Positions 36,445-45,925 of a stretch of 64,000 nucleotides of DNA are shown piece by piece. The stretch spans positions 7,930-71,929 of the forward strand of contig CAXBML010000015.1 of NCBI GenBank assembly GCA_963976875.1. The letters run 5' to 3'. The first letter of the stretch is position 1. Each line of letters starts with the position of its first letter. Below the pieces are notes generated by a model. It saw only the letters and a program-made list of their open reading frames with translations. It was not told where the DNA came from and ran no database searches. The position numbers and the translations under genes were made by a program. The DNA is from Berkiella_A sp963976875 (lineage in GTDB: Bacteria > Pseudomonadota > Gammaproteobacteria > Berkiellales > Berkiellaceae).

Positions 36445-37707
36445 ATGACTTTAGCGCAAAACATGTTTGAACCGATAATTTCAGATTCTAACAATCAAAA
36501 TAAAGATACTCATATTCTCAACCAAAAATTACGAGACGTAATAAATAGCAAAGGACATGAAAACTTTAGGACATATATAGCAAGTAATAATATTACCACC
36601 TTGTCCTTAGCTAGTTTTGGATACCGCATTAGAGACAAAGGTGCTAAACAACTTGGAGAGGCGCTAAAAGGCACACAAGTCAAAAAAATCAACCTTATGA
36701 GCAATAGTATTACCTACGATGGAATGCGAGATTTTGGTGAAGCGCTAAAACACACACAAATAACACATGTGAATCTCTCAATAAATATTGATGGCGGATC
36801 TGGGGCTTTAATGTTTATAAGAGAGCTAGAGAATACACAAGTAACTCATGTTTATCTTGCAAATAATAATATAAATGATGTTGCGGCAAAATTCATGGGT
36901 GAAGCACTAAAAAATACTGGGGTTACTTTTATTGATTTGTCATATAACAACTTAGGTTCACAAGGTATTATAGATTTTGGCCAATCTTTAAAATCAACCA
37001 AAATCACCAAGATTGACTTAACTCGAAATAACATTAACTCAGATAATATGACAGCTTTTGCTAAAACATTAAGAGAGACTCATGTCATGAGTATTAATCT
37101 CTCATCTAACCCACAAATAAGCTCACAGGCAGCTAAAGATTTTTGTTTGTCGCTAAGAGAAACAAATGTGACTGAAGTGAATTTTGAATGGTGTGAATTT
37201 AACAATCAAACCATTTTAGAGATATGCGAAATTCTAAAAGGGACTAAAATACAAAGTATTATATTTGATAAGACTTTACCTCAAAACATAATGAGCGAAC
37301 TGAACGCAATGTATGTATTCAATCGCTCCCTCAAAGGCATGGCATTAGCTAGCTTAGCACAGGCACCTGAACAGGCCGTTTTATTGAAATCACTTCCCAG
37401 TATCATGTTCCAATCACATTATCTGTCTGATTATGATAGAGAAAATATTACACATGTTGTGAATGATACTACTCTTGCTATCCCAGCAACTGAACTACAA
37501 TCTTTTAAAAATATAATTGCCTTATATGAGTCTGGAACTAAAAAGCAAAGGGTAAATGATGATCATAGCGTTGTAAGCGTTGAAAATGATTTTGTTAATC
37601 CATTATTATATGATGAACATATAAATACCGATATAACTGATGACGAGAAAACCGAATATAACAGTTATGATTCAAATTTAAACTCAAAAAAAAGACCTAG
37701 AAATTAA
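36445..37707 (+). CDS. Leucine-rich-repeat protein, paralogue of the preceding gene
   Basis: 420 residues when started at ATG 36445, which has AAGAGG eight bases upstream; a TTG at 36424 opens the same frame but sits before that ribosome-binding site. About eight RI-type LRR units (KINLMSNSITYDGMRDFGEA, FIDLSYNNLGSQGI) are followed by the same C-terminal domain as its neighbour (SLKGMALASLAQAPEQAVLL, then NDFVNPLL) and a basic end, KKRPRN. The two genes are 124 bp apart and clearly arose by duplication. Divergence in the repeats is greater than in the C-terminal domain, as expected if the repeats face changing targets. Confidence 0.85.
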   Translation: MTLAQNMFEPIISDSNNQNKDTHILNQKLRDVINSKGHENFRTYIASNNITTLSLASFGYRIRDKGAKQLGEALKGTQVKKINLMSNSITYDGMRDFGEALKHTQITHVNLSINIDGGSGALMFIRELENTQVTHVYLANNNINDVAAKFMGEALKNTGVTFIDLSYNNLGSQGIIDFGQSLKSTKITKIDLTRNNINSDNMTAFAKTLRETHVMSINLSSNPQISSQAAKDFCLSLRETNVTEVNFEWCEFNNQTILEICEILKGTKIQSIIFDKTLPQNIMSELNAMYVFNRSLKGMALASLAQAPEQAVLLKSLPSIMFQSHYLSDYDRENITHVVNDTTLAIPATELQSFKNIIALYESGTKKQRVNDDHSVVSVENDFVNPLLYDEHINTDITDDEKTEYNSYDSNLNSKKRPRN

Positions 37708-37740
37708 GTTTAACCAGGTATAATATTAACCTAAAACTAA

Positions 37741-38478
37741 GTGGCGAGAACTAAGAAAGTGATAGACTTTAGAGACGTACAGCCCCATGGCACCATATTC
37801 AAAGTATTTGATAATGTGTTTATGGTCACAGGCACAAATATAACAGAACATGAAGGCATTAGGTTTCAAACTAGCCGGAACATGATTATTATTAAAAATG
37901 GCGACAATTTGTCTCTAATCAACACTGTTAGATTAGATGACAAAGAGCTAGAACAACTCAATACGTTGGGCAAAGTGAAGAATGTTGTTCGAATAGGTGC
38001 TTTTCATGGTTATGATGATCCTTTTTATGTGGAAACATACCAAGCTGACTTCTGGCAAATGCAAGGCATGGATAATCAGCATGAATTTAAAAATATCAAA
38101 ATACTATCTTCAGATAATATGCCCATACCCAACAGTTCTTTATTTACATTTCAAACAACTATATTTCAAGAGGGTATCATTATACTGCATGACAATGATG
38201 GCATTTTAATCTCATGCGATAGCATTCAGAACTGGACAAAGAAAGATGAATTTTTTAGTGATGATTGCTGGGAAATGTTTGTTGAGCAGGGATTAATTGG
38301 TATAGCCAATATTCCTGATACTTGGGTTAGTGCGTGTAAGCCCAATGTTGACGAGCTGGCAGAAATTAAGTCTCTACATTTTAGTCACTTGCTAAGCGCT
38401 CATGGAGAGCCCTTAATGAACAGCGCAAACCAAGACCTTGAAAAAAGCCTTAAAAATAAATTTAATATACCCATATAG
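37741..38478 (+). CDS. Metallo-beta-lactamase-fold-like protein, metal motif not seen
   Basis: 245 residues starting at GTG. The pattern RNMIIIKNGDNLSLINTVRL, then a beta-alpha alternation and LSAHGEPLM near the C-terminus, is typical of MBL-fold proteins. However, the zinc motif HxHxDH is not present; at the expected place the sequence reads GAFHGYDDPFY, which keeps one His and two Asp. It may bind metal differently or be a non-catalytic member. It follows the second LRR gene by 33 bp and may be co-transcribed. The Shine-Dalgarno site is weak. Confidence 0.6.
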   Translation: MARTKKVIDFRDVQPHGTIFKVFDNVFMVTGTNITEHEGIRFQTSRNMIIIKNGDNLSLINTVRLDDKELEQLNTLGKVKNVVRIGAFHGYDDPFYVETYQADFWQMQGMDNQHEFKNIKILSSDNMPIPNSSLFTFQTTIFQEGIIILHDNDGILISCDSIQNWTKKDEFFSDDCWEMFVEQGLIGIANIPDTWVSACKPNVDELAEIKSLHFSHLLSAHGEPLMNSANQDLEKSLKNKFNIPI

Positions 38479-38729
38479 TTTGTGCTCAATCATCAACTCT
38501 ATTCTTTAATTTAAAATCAAATACTATTCGTATAATAAATAACGTGATAATACACGGTTAAAACACGATTCGTTCTTAAATCATCATAGCCGTGCCATTA
38601 GATACTGACCTTTTATCTGCCAAATCTATTGGTTTATCTGTGATTTATAGCGTGAATAATCAATCACTTATATAATAACAGGTAGTTAACAAACATTTAA
38701 TTACTAATTTATATGAAAGGCAGAGATAA

Positions 38730-40142
38730 ATGAATATCTTACAAAAAGCAAAACAATTTCTATCAAATTTAAATCCCTTTGCAAAAAAAGAAAAGCCATC
38801 ATCAGTGTCCCCAGAAGAGACTAAAATCGTGCTAGATGGCATTGATGATTTTGTTTGGGTAGATGCGGATGAAATCGATAGCCAGATTGCGGATGAAAGA
38901 AAGAAACACACTGATGCGTTAAGCCAATTTTCATTTACCGAAAAATTAGCTCACTCTGATACTGGTGCATATGGTGCCCCACAAAGAGAAAATAATACTG
39001 CTGTTTCTGTTAAAGATCCAGACAGTGATCAAATGATTGATTATAAAATCGTCCCCATCAAAACCAAATCAACGGGCTTGATTGCGGAGATATTTGTCCC
39101 TATTAACCCAGAACAAAGCAATAAGATTTGTATTAACTGGACGGGAACCTGTAGCCTTGGCACAATTTTAGCTGATTTAGAGAAAACACCAGGCGAAAAA
39201 TCCTATCGCAATGAAGAGCTTTCAATACTCAACCAAATCAATAAGACGATCGGTGACTTTTCTGATAAATCTAATGGAAAAATAGACTTGGTTGTCACAG
39301 GACATAGCTTAGGTGGTGCCCTAGCGCAACAATGCTTTCATTCTTTGCAAAGAGCGATTGGGACCAATATATTTAAGCAACAACTAGAATCAGATGACGT
39401 AGAAAAAGCAAGCTCATGGATTGAAGCCGAGCAAAAATATCGTGCAGCATTAGGTTCCAAAAGAGCCAATATGCTTAAAGAAATACCAGAATCATCTCGT
39501 TCTAATTTAACGACGGATAATATTGACACCATAACAATAGGCACCTGGAATTCAGCCGGTGTATTAAAGGCTGTCGAAGAAAATAGCAACACACTTGCAA
39601 GCTATCTTAGCAACGCCGGTGTTAAATTAAAAGGCTTGTTTGGCATGGTCGGTGGTGATGCTGTTCAAACAACAGGTCAGGGAACTGTACTCAGTGATAC
39701 TTCTGCTGAAGATGCTGAGGTTCAGCTTCTTAAAGCCGATAAAGGCCATGAAGGGTATTTTAAAAAATTATTTTGCAGTATTGCTGGCGCCGTTGTTGGC
39801 GCTTCCACGATGATCCTATTTCCGCCTCTTGCTATATTAGGCGGAATATCTCTAGCAATGCTACCCATGGCTAAAGCGACGACATTAGCGCATACTTCAA
39901 AACATTTTATCCCTGGTGAGGAGCTGTTAAAATGTGAGTTGTTCAACAATGCGTCTCCTATGAATAGAAAAATTATTCATGATAAATTAGCTAATAAGTC
40001 TGAATTTTTGCAAATGCTAGTCCCCAGAGCCATTCAACGCGGACTATATAAAGCACTGAACTTATTTGTTGACAATGAAGTCGCAATAGAGGAAACAATT
40101 GTTCCAACGATTTCAACTGCACCCTCTATTCGAGCTAGATAA
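38730..40142 (+). CDS. Lipase-like alpha/beta hydrolase with C-terminal hydrophobic segments
   Basis: 470 residues. LVVTGHSLGGALAQQC carries the GxSxG nucleophile elbow, with Ser at residue 193, as in class 3 lipases. No signal peptide: the N-terminus is charged (NILQKAKQFL). Residues about 345-395 contain two hydrophobic segments (IAGAVVGASTMILFPPLAIL and a shorter one), which could insert in a membrane. Lipases of this layout occur among Legionella-type effectors; secretion here is inferred. Catalytic Asp and His are not assigned with certainty. Confidence 0.75.
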   Translation: MNILQKAKQFLSNLNPFAKKEKPSSVSPEETKIVLDGIDDFVWVDADEIDSQIADERKKHTDALSQFSFTEKLAHSDTGAYGAPQRENNTAVSVKDPDSDQMIDYKIVPIKTKSTGLIAEIFVPINPEQSNKICINWTGTCSLGTILADLEKTPGEKSYRNEELSILNQINKTIGDFSDKSNGKIDLVVTGHSLGGALAQQCFHSLQRAIGTNIFKQQLESDDVEKASSWIEAEQKYRAALGSKRANMLKEIPESSRSNLTTDNIDTITIGTWNSAGVLKAVEENSNTLASYLSNAGVKLKGLFGMVGGDAVQTTGQGTVLSDTSAEDAEVQLLKADKGHEGYFKKLFCSIAGAVVGASTMILFPPLAILGGISLAMLPMAKATTLAHTSKHFIPGEELLKCELFNNASPMNRKIIHDKLANKSEFLQMLVPRAIQRGLYKALNLFVDNEVAIEETIVPTISTAPSIRAR

Positions 40143-40207
40143 AGTCTTTATAACTTTGCACAGCTTTTTAAAATTGAACAAGACAAGGACGTCTTGTTAG
40201 ATCTCTA

Positions 40208-41965
40208 TTATGCTTTACTAAAATGTTGATTTTTCCATAATTCTAAAAAAAGTCCAGCCTGATTAATCAGATCATCTAGTTTTCCATCTTGTACTATTTT
40301 GCCATTATCAAATACAATAATTCGATCCACTTGTTTTAGTGTTGCTAAACGATGCGCAATGATCAATGTTGTTTTATTTTGCATGATATCTGTGAGCGCT
40401 CTTTGTATATAAGCTTCTGTAATAGCATCTAACGAGGCTGTTGCCTCATCTAAGATAAGAATCTTAGCCGGTTTGAGGTAAGCTCGCGCTATTGCTAGCC
40501 TTTGTTTTTGCCCGCCAGAAAGCTTCATACCTCGCTCTCCAACTAAAGTATTATATCCGTCAGGTAGCAATTGAATAAAGTCATCGCATTCTGCTAGTTT
40601 GGCAGCCTGTATTATTTGTTGCTCATCTGCCTCTAGGTTCCCATAGCGAATGTTATCCATAATACTTCGATGGAATAAATCTATTTGCTGGGGTACTAAG
40701 GTAATTTGGTTTCGTAGACTATTAAGAGTAACATCACTAATGTCAGTGCCATCGATCTGTATAGAGCCTTTTTGGGGCTCAACTAGTCTCAATAGCAGAT
40801 TCACCAACGTCGACTTACCGGCTCCTGAAGCCCCAACGATACCGATAGTCTCATTGGCTTGAATGCTAAGATTAAAGTTAGAAAAAATTGGCTTATCATC
40901 AATATATTGAAAATCAACCTCTTTAAAACTTATAGTCCCCCGGCTTACATTTAAAGATTGCGCATTTGGTTTATTCCCCACGTCATGAGGGCCTAATAAA
41001 ATATTGATGGCTTGTCTGAACTTTGCGATAGTTTTAGTCGAGTCACCAATACCCTCACCTAATGCATATATATGGCTTAGGTTCACAACCAACAAACTAA
41101 GCACAAAAACAAAGTCCCCTACAGAGACTTGGTTGTTTATTCTTTCATGAATGAGCAACCCTACAAAACAGACTAAAATAACAAAAGAAAGTAATCCCTG
41201 TATGAAATGTAGATTCAAAAGAGACCAATGAAGTTTCTTTTCACTATTTTTAACAGTTTCTAACGTTGTATTAAGATTTAAAGATTCAAATTGAAGCCTG
41301 CCAAATATTTTAGTGGTAATAATATTACCTAAAATATCAATCAAGCGACCCGATAAAATGTTTTTCTCCTGGCTGTATTGATGTGAGTTCTGTCCTACCA
41401 ATTTAGAAAGCTTCAGCGTGCAATAAATAAACAAGCCCGCCCAAATTAAGTAAATAACAGAAAATGACCAACCTACTATGCTTAAGAAAATCGCTACAAT
41501 GAGCGGCTGAGTCGCCCTGGCAATAAATATTTCAAAGATGTTGCGCAATAATGGCTCTATAGATTCAGTAATATCTTGAATCTTTGCAGCGATGTCTCCT
41601 GATAGATTTGTTTGAAAAAAACTAACAGAGTGTTTTGCCGTATAGGCAAACAAATCCTGCATGATATTTTGCTTTAACTCTGGGTAGAATACCATCATGC
41701 CCCAATGGTATGCTCGCATAATTAAGTTGTGATACAAACTCATTCCTACGTAAAAAATCGCAGGCCAAAAGACTGCCATTAATAAATCAGCAGGCTGAAC
41801 TTGCGTAACCGTGTCGATAACCAGCTTTAAAAAATAAGCATCTAAGCCACTCTCAAGCGTGGCTAAAACACATGTTATTGAGAATACAAAAAGAAGGAAT
41901 TTTCTCTTGGCTAAATAGGGTTTTAAAAACTGGTTGATTGATATAGCAGAGCTATTTGGGTTCAT
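40208..41965 (-). CDS. ABC transporter, fused permease and ATPase
   Basis: 585 residues, type IV ABC exporter half-molecule. Six membrane segments span about residues 20-310. The ATPase follows: Walker A GASGAGKST, signature LSGGQKQR, Walker B ILILDEATASLDA, H-loop IIAHRL. No N-terminal C39 peptidase. MsbA-like exporters of this kind move lipids, lipid-linked sugars or peptides. It lies 81 bp downstream of the exosortase-type polysaccharide locus on the same strand and could export a product of it, but it may be independent. Confidence 0.88.
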   Translation of the reverse strand: MNPNSSAISINQFLKPYLAKRKFLLFVFSITCVLATLESGLDAYFLKLVIDTVTQVQPADLLMAVFWPAIFYVGMSLYHNLIMRAYHWGMMVFYPELKQNIMQDLFAYTAKHSVSFFQTNLSGDIAAKIQDITESIEPLLRNIFEIFIARATQPLIVAIFLSIVGWSFSVIYLIWAGLFIYCTLKLSKLVGQNSHQYSQEKNILSGRLIDILGNIITTKIFGRLQFESLNLNTTLETVKNSEKKLHWSLLNLHFIQGLLSFVILVCFVGLLIHERINNQVSVGDFVFVLSLLVVNLSHIYALGEGIGDSTKTIAKFRQAINILLGPHDVGNKPNAQSLNVSRGTISFKEVDFQYIDDKPIFSNFNLSIQANETIGIVGASGAGKSTLVNLLLRLVEPQKGSIQIDGTDISDVTLNSLRNQITLVPQQIDLFHRSIMDNIRYGNLEADEQQIIQAAKLAECDDFIQLLPDGYNTLVGERGMKLSGGQKQRLAIARAYLKPAKILILDEATASLDAITEAYIQRALTDIMQNKTTLIIAHRLATLKQVDRIIVFDNGKIVQDGKLDDLINQAGLFLELWKNQHFSKA

Positions 41966-42046
41966 AATATTGTCTTATTATTTTATTATGCGAAAGATCC
42001 GACTACGAGTATAAAAAGTCTCAAGCGCGATGGATTTATGTAGGTT

Positions 42047-43024
42047 TTAAATGACTGGCTGACCTTTGGTATTGTGTCTAAACTGCGTCATTCGAAACAT
42101 GAATTTTAAGGGTGTTTTATCCCATGGCGTAAAACGTGGTAACTGAAATTGATCCATAGTGGGATCGGCTGCTCCCCACCATGTTGAAAACCCATATTCA
42201 AATCCTATTTTTTTTAGCAAATTACAATGCTTAATATTATAGTCTCTACCTGGATAACCATTTGGATAAGCAAAGTACTTTACTTTTTTTTGTAAAATAT
42301 TTTCTAAAGTATTTTTGCTTTGTTGAATTTCTTGTTTAGCGTCATTAAATTCTAAATTATTCAAAATGGGATGTGTGACCGTATGAGCGCCAATATCCAT
42401 CCCAGCCTGAGACAATAATGATACCCCTCTAGAATTCATCATCAGTGGTTTGAAGCTCGCTTTTGCTTTGGCTCCAATTTCTTGCACGACTGTATTGCGC
42501 TCACGAGGCGTTTTATGTTTAATCTGATTTAAAATCTGTTGCACGGCTTCAGACTTTTGTTCCATGGTTGTCGTGAGGTAGTGGCCCAAGTTCAAATCTG
42601 TTAAGTCTAAATCCTTACCCGTATATTGGCGTATACTTTCAATGATTTTATCATTCCACATAATATCGCCTTGTAAGAAACCAGTGGCAATAAAAAATGT
42701 CGCAGGCAAGCCATATTTTAATAATATTGGCATAGCAACCGAAACATTATCTTCATAACCATCATCAAATGTGATACAAACTGCTTGTGCTGGTAGACGC
42801 CCTTCATACAGGCGATGCATAGCGTCTGGCAATGATAATACTTGATAATATTTAGACAATGTTTGCATTTGCTCATCAAATTGCTTACGTGTCACTTCCC
42901 ATGGACGTAAAGGGTCACGCTCTAATAGAACACGATGATAGAGCAAAATTTGTAACTTTCCAAAGCGACCGCCTGGAGCAAATAACTTTAAACCTTGCTT
43001 TAAGAAAGGGTAATATAAGTCCAT
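42047..43024 (-). CDS. Polysaccharide deacetylase (CE4) family protein
   Basis: 325 residues with a NodB-homology domain. The metal/catalytic motif is ITFDDGYEDN, about residues 85-94, and the His pair lies in GAHTVTHPIL. YPNGYPGRDYN is a later motif. It probably removes acetyl groups from N-acetylated sugars of the exopolysaccharide. It is a second deacetylase in this locus, of a different subfamily from the one at 59342. No signal peptide seen. Start is three bases after the methyltransferase stop. Confidence 0.87.
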   Translation of the reverse strand: MDLYYPFLKQGLKLFAPGGRFGKLQILLYHRVLLERDPLRPWEVTRKQFDEQMQTLSKYYQVLSLPDAMHRLYEGRLPAQAVCITFDDGYEDNVSVAMPILLKYGLPATFFIATGFLQGDIMWNDKIIESIRQYTGKDLDLTDLNLGHYLTTTMEQKSEAVQQILNQIKHKTPRERNTVVQEIGAKAKASFKPLMMNSRGVSLLSQAGMDIGAHTVTHPILNNLEFNDAKQEIQQSKNTLENILQKKVKYFAYPNGYPGRDYNIKHCNLLKKIGFEYGFSTWWGAADPTMDQFQLPRFTPWDKTPLKFMFRMTQFRHNTKGQPVI

Positions 43025-43027
43025 AAC

Positions 43028-43759
43028 TTAGCCTTCAGATTTTTTAGCTTTAATTACGTAAGCGTGAGAAACCAACATCCAGAGAAAGTTCAATTTTCCA
43101 TCAAACCGTTGAATATAGGAAAATAGTTTATTTTGAAGCATATGATACTTTTCAGGCAAAATAGGCATCCAAATAATGCGAATGTCTTGATAACTTTTAT
43201 TTTTTAAATATTGTCTTAGCTTGCTTGCAGACACAAAGGTTAAGCGATAGGGTTGGCCTGTGATTTTATGCTTTAACCATTCAAAACAGAACCGCAAGCT
43301 TCCTCGATTAAGCGCATCTACCCACAACTCCCCACCAGGTTGCAATACGCGGTCAATCTCATTTATTGCCTGTATGGGCTGCTCTAGAGCTTGCAGGACC
43401 CCAAAACATAAAACCCCATAGATTGTTTCTGGCTGAAAAGGTAAATGGCGTACATCTGCGGCCCCAAAAGAAGCGCCTACTGAAACTTTATTTTTTGCTT
43501 TTTTAATAGTGGGCTGCGAATAATCCAAAGCCACAACTTGTTGTTCCTGCTCTAATAAAACTTGGGTATAGGTGCCGGCACCGCAACCCACATCTATCCA
43601 TTGCAGCCCCGCCTCCTTGCGTGTCCAATTTTGTTTAAATACACTCACTCTTGTTTGTAAGCTATGCTCGCTCCACCCAGCAATTTTGGCATCATTCTCA
43701 AAGGCAGCAAATCGCTCAAAACGTTTACGCCAAGTTTGCTCAAAATTAGTTTGTGACAT
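43028..43759 (-). CDS. Class I SAM-dependent methyltransferase
   Basis: 243 residues. SAM-binding glycine motif WIDVGCGAGTYTQVLLEQ (about residues 54-71), then VVALDYSQPTIKKA and a GVLCFGVLQALEQP motif. The acceptor is probably a sugar or lipid-linked intermediate given the surrounding locus, but this is inferred from context. It overlaps the O-ligase gene by 14 bp. Confidence 0.85.
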   Translation of the reverse strand: MSQTNFEQTWRKRFERFAAFENDAKIAGWSEHSLQTRVSVFKQNWTRKEAGLQWIDVGCGAGTYTQVLLEQEQQVVALDYSQPTIKKAKNKVSVGASFGAADVRHLPFQPETIYGVLCFGVLQALEQPIQAINEIDRVLQPGGELWVDALNRGSLRFCFEWLKHKITGQPYRLTFVSASKLRQYLKNKSYQDIRIIWMPILPEKYHMLQNKLFSYIQRFDGKLNFLWMLVSHAYVIKAKKSEG

Positions 43760-45053
43760 GCTGGCCTCTGGTTAATAAGACTGGATTATTAGACAATTGT
43801 GCTGCGCTGACTTGCAAACCTAGGTTTTTTTTCACTTCATGGTGGGTTAATATTAATATAGCAACCAAACTATAAAACAAATCAAAATAGGCTACCCCTA
43901 AAAATGTCCCACCTACGATATATCCTATTAAACTAACTTGTATCATGGCGGCGAGATCTTGCGCCCATTTTAGATCAGAGTGCTTTTTGGCCAATTTTTG
44001 CGTCTTTTTACTGGTTGTCCAAGTAAGTCCTATAATAGATAAAAATAAAAATAAGCCAACAAAACCTTGCTCACCTAAAGCTTCAAAGTAAATGCTATGC
44101 GCATCATGATAATCATCAGGGACAGGTGCATACCTTTGAAATAAACCTGGTCTAAACGTCTCAAACCCGCCCCCGACAAAAGGTCGATCTTTGGCTAAAT
44201 TATAAGCAAAGTGCCATGCATTAATTCGCCCCATTGCTGAAGCATCTTCTTCGTAAGTTTGTATAGTGTTCATGCGTTCAAACCAATGTGATGGCATAAA
44301 GTTAACCAAAACAGGAATAAACAAGATTAAGATGCCTGCCATTAATAATTTTTTTTGGCTTTTCATCATTAGAAATAAAATCATTGCGCTAGCTGCCAGT
44401 AATGCACCTCGTGATTGAGAACCCAAAATAGAAAAACCACATAAAAAACATGATGCAATTAAAAGCCATTTCAACCATTTATTATTCGTGTATTTGCTCA
44501 AATACACTAACATCGGGACGACCATAATCAAAGCCAAAGCCAATGTATTATTATCTTCGATTTGAGAGCCTTTTGGTCCCAGCACTAAAAAGCTACCACC
44601 ATTTAAAATAGTAAAAATACCACCCTTAACGCCAAAATAAGCGACCGATAAAGTCAAAACTATCAGAAGTTGATTGATATATTTTTTTCCCTGCATAACA
44701 GACAGCGCCATAAAAATAAATAATTGGATTTTAAATACTTTACTCAACTGATTTCCCGCATCTTCCGGTATTAAGGCAAAATAGGTCGTTACAAACATCC
44801 ATAATACAAATAAAAATAGGGCAAAGACTAAGGGCGTTATTGGGATCATTTTCTTATCCCGGGAAAAGAGAAAACTGAGCAACGTCACTCCACCAATTAA
44901 CACACCAAACTTAAAATGAAATGCAGGCCCCCAGCCTAAGCGATGAGGATTCATAAAACCTATCCAGTTCCATAGTAATATACCCACTGGCGTTCTAAAT
45001 AAAGCTAATGGTAAAAATGCAAATACAATGGCAAAAACAAAAATATCTCTCAT
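43746..45053 (-). CDS. O-antigen/O-glycosylation ligase, exosortase A-associated
   Basis: 435 residues with about ten to twelve membrane segments and the Wzy_C/WaaL periplasmic loop (VGGGFETFRPG, then DDYHDAHSIYFEALGEQG). N-terminal PVGILLWNWIGFMNPHRLGW is the hallmark of the O-glycosylation ligase-like family found next to exosortase A genes. It is expected to join or polymerise the lipid-linked glycan in the periplasm. Overlaps the next upstream gene by four bases (ATGA), so it is translationally coupled. Confidence 0.88.
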   Translation of the reverse strand: MRDIFVFAIVFAFLPLALFRTPVGILLWNWIGFMNPHRLGWGPAFHFKFGVLIGGVTLLSFLFSRDKKMIPITPLVFALFLFVLWMFVTTYFALIPEDAGNQLSKVFKIQLFIFMALSVMQGKKYINQLLIVLTLSVAYFGVKGGIFTILNGGSFLVLGPKGSQIEDNNTLALALIMVVPMLVYLSKYTNNKWLKWLLIASCFLCGFSILGSQSRGALLAASAMILFLMMKSQKKLLMAGILILFIPVLVNFMPSHWFERMNTIQTYEEDASAMGRINAWHFAYNLAKDRPFVGGGFETFRPGLFQRYAPVPDDYHDAHSIYFEALGEQGFVGLFLFLSIIGLTWTTSKKTQKLAKKHSDLKWAQDLAAMIQVSLIGYIVGGTFLGVAYFDLFYSLVAILILTHHEVKKNLGLQVSAAQLSNNPVLLTRGQHVTN

Positions 45054-45925
45054 ACGGCGACTTGCTTTAACTTATAAAGTTGACTTATACTTTTTTGGGT
45101 GCGCTGGATTGAATCTTTACTATAACCAAATTGCTGCTTAATGTATAAAAATGCATATAAGTATAGCGGCATATACTCAATAAATTCCTCTATACTACAA
45201 TCTAAATAAGTCATATATGGCTTCGTGCATCTTTGAATAGTCGGATTAAGATATAGTTCTTCAACTAATTTATCTATATCAAAATGAAAGAGTGAAATCA
45301 AAAAGGTCACTAAATCAAATCCTGGCAATTGAATGCGTCCATAATCTTCCCAATCAAATATAATGATTTGATCGTCATGTACACCCAGATTATTTAATAC
45401 AAAATCACCATGCTGTTCAGAAGAACCGTAAGTCATCAATTTTTGATATAAACTTTGTACATGATCTATATGCTGAGGATAAATAAAAATTTGGGGGTTA
45501 TACAAAAGCGACAAAATAAATGGTCTTTGTTCTGCCTCCTGAGTATTGTCTATAGGAATATTTTTTTCTAAACTCAAAGAAAAATAGGCGGCTAAGCTTT
45601 CTTGTAAGTTTATATTGTTTAAAAATTTTTGAGCACTCAAAGGCTCATGTGCAATAGCCTGGTTGATTATATATCTTCGCCCTTCCAGCTCATGATAACC
45701 TAAAGGCTGGGCCATAAAAGAAAAATATTTCTTATATACTTTAGTCAGATGTTTATATTCCAAAGCGAGCATGCTTTGGGTTTCCGCTTTGATATGAAAA
45801 TATTTACCAGAGGATGTGTAAATCAACACGCCCCAATTGCCCAGCAATCTGCCAGATATATAACAAGCATCATTCCTACTGATATAATTATACTTTAATA
45901 ACAATGATTGTAGCTGTGCTAACAC
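45050..45925 (-). CDS. Aminoglycoside-phosphotransferase-fold kinase-like protein
   Basis: 291 residues. HGDFVLNNLGV (about residues 172-182) is the catalytic loop of the APH/choline-kinase fold, with Asp and Asn in place, and IIFDWEDYG carries the metal-binding Asp. The N-terminal lobe is weak. Members near polysaccharide genes are thought to phosphorylate sugars or lipids; here the substrate is unknown. Overlaps its upstream neighbour by seven bases and the ligase by four, so it belongs to the operon. Confidence 0.75.
   Translation of the reverse strand: MLAQLQSLLLKYNYISRNDACYISGRLLGNWGVLIYTSSGKYFHIKAETQSMLALEYKHLTKVYKKYFSFMAQPLGYHELEGRRYIINQAIAHEPLSAQKFLNNINLQESLAAYFSLSLEKNIPIDNTQEAEQRPFILSLLYNPQIFIYPQHIDHVQSLYQKLMTYGSSEQHGDFVLNNLGVHDDQIIIFDWEDYGRIQLPGFDLVTFLISLFHFDIDKLVEELYLNPTIQRCTKPYMTYLDCSIEEFIEYMPLYLYAFLYIKQQFGYSKDSIQRTQKSISQLYKLKQVAV

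Noticed and set aside
40208..41965. Exporter partner for the double-glycine peptide at 26506
   Set aside because: The transporter has no N-terminal C39 peptidase domain and is 13 kb away.
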